DNA of 35,359 bases from Fidelibacterota bacterium (GTDB lineage: Bacteria; Fidelibacterota; UBA2242), in the NCBI GenBank assembly GCA_016783665.1, contig JADHWC010000017.1:1-35359 (forward strand), written 5' to 3'. Below, in pieces: positions 34,807 to 35,359 of the stretch. The notes beneath the pieces were generated by a model, which was given only the letters and a program-made list of their open reading frames with translations, ran no database searches and had not been told where the DNA came from. The position numbers and the translations under genes were made by a program. Positions within the stretch are counted from its first letter, which is position 1, and every line of letters begins with the position of its first letter.

Positions 34807-34835
34807 TTGACATTATGTGATATTGGGCATAAAAT
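34807..34835 (+). promoter_or_regulatory. sigma70-like promoter for the lamin-tail gene
   Basis: TTGACA (34807-34812), a 17-base spacer and TAAAAT (34830-34835) form a near-consensus promoter. The predicted start near 34842 is about 22 bases before the GTG at 34864. It is the best promoter in the window. Confidence 0.6.
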
Positions 34836-34863
34836 TGAATGAAATTTTAAAAGGTTCACAATC

Positions 34864-35359
34864 GTGAATATAAATAAACGTTTCCAGATATTGTTCGCAA
34901 TCTTATTTTTTCTTCAGGTAATTTTCCTGGGCGGACAGACAATATCAATTAATGAGGTAATGTTTAATGCTGTTGGAGCCGATTTTTATGACGAGTTTAT
35001 TGAAATAGTTAATTACGGCGACTCCACCATATCTCTTCAGGGAACATATTTATTGATAAATGGCAGTGTAGATACCTTAGACTTTCCAAATTCAGACACT
35101 CTTGCACCAAATTCATATGCACTTATTTTAGATATAGACTATCATAATTCAGGCACGTATGACGAAATTATTCCAGAAAACACACTACTATTAACAATCC
35201 AGGACAAATATTTTGCTGATAAAGGACTTTCGGACAGTGAGCCCAACACCCTGCTTCTTATTTCAGAATCCGGAGATACTCTCAGTTCTGTAGTTACAAC
35301 ACCCGACCAGGATGCGGGTTATTCGGATGAGAAGATTTTAATGGACGGACCTAATGGAC
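34864..35359 (+). CDS. secreted lamin-tail-domain protein (N-terminal part)
   Basis: An open frame runs from GTG 34864 to the window end (165 codons seen, no stop). The N-terminus NINKRFQILFAILFFLQVIFLGGQ is a signal peptide. It is followed directly by a lamin-tail domain: ISINEVMFNAVGADFYDEFIEIVNYGDSTISLQGTYLLING, with the typical E-F-I-E-I-x-N core, then SDTLAPNSYALILDIDY. Bacterial lamin-tail domains occur in secreted or cell-surface proteins, often with nucleases, phosphodiesterases or sorting domains further on; the remainder is outside the window. AAGG about 10 bases upstream is a modest ribosome site, and a strong promoter precedes it. Confidence 0.82.
   Translation, partial: MNINKRFQILFAILFFLQVIFLGGQTISINEVMFNAVGADFYDEFIEIVNYGDSTISLQGTYLLINGSVDTLDFPNSDTLAPNSYALILDIDYHNSGTYDEIIPENTLLLTIQDKYFADKGLSDSEPNTLLLISESGDTLSSVVTTPDQDAGYSDEKILMDGPNG

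Overview
The window looks like a chromosomal segment of an uncultured or little-studied bacterium of the FCB (Fibrobacterota-Chlorobiota-Bacteroidota) superphylum, possibly a Calditrichota, Marinimicrobia, KSB1 or Cloacimonadota relative. The main evidence is two secreted proteins ending in the type IX secretion/FlgD-like sorting domain with the YPNPFN motif. A bacterial V/A-type ATPase operon of the reduced E-DUF2764-A-B-D-I-K layout fits this too, but does not settle the phylum. Several start regions carry ordinary TTGACA/TATAAT-like promoters.

Layout. 2-6027 (+): a tripartite MacAB-TolC-like exporter, comprising a partial TolC, a MacA-type adaptor, an unusual outer-membrane-like protein with a Trp/Asp-rich segment, an ABC ATPase and two tandem MacB-type permeases, mostly with overlapping start and stop codons. 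6157-7490 (+): an AT-rich two-gene restriction-modification cassette (BglII/BstYI-like nuclease and MT-A70 adenine methyltransferase). 7616-9253 (-): a B12-binding radical SAM enzyme. 9551-16545 (+): the V/A-ATPase operon; its proteolipid keeps every Na+-ligand position known from the Enterococcus enzyme. Two terminator hairpins follow. 16771-21902 (-): a giant secreted beta-helix protein and a lipoprotein. 21903-22982: about 1.1 kb without a convincing gene, packed with hairpins. 23033-28669 (+): a secreted NlpC/P60-like protein (preceded by a 17-codon leader ORF with overlapping stop/start), a beta-CASP metallo-hydrolase and RarA. 28690-30445: a complete IS1634/IS4-type insertion sequence. 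30422-34658 (-): an AT-rich pair encoding an M23 peptidase/beta-helix protein, whose 3' end is rewritten by the IS, and a putative outer-membrane barrel protein. 34864-35359 (+): the start of a secreted lamin-tail-domain protein, divergent from the previous pair with well-formed promoters on both strands.

Themes. Much of the window concerns the cell envelope: efflux, peptidoglycan-type hydrolase domains fused to adhesive or structural repeats, sorting domains and lipoproteins. Into this are inserted foreign-looking units: the R-M cassette, the IS and the AT-rich right arm. I saw no clear new defence system. The observations most worth checking are the hairpin-rich spacer with T-tract hairpins that no gene explains, the coupled leader ORF, the reconstructable IS insertion at the end of the M23/beta-helix gene, the unusual M23+FN3+beta-helix and propeller+NlpC/P60+Rossmann architectures, and the extra outer-membrane protein inside the MacAB-like operon.
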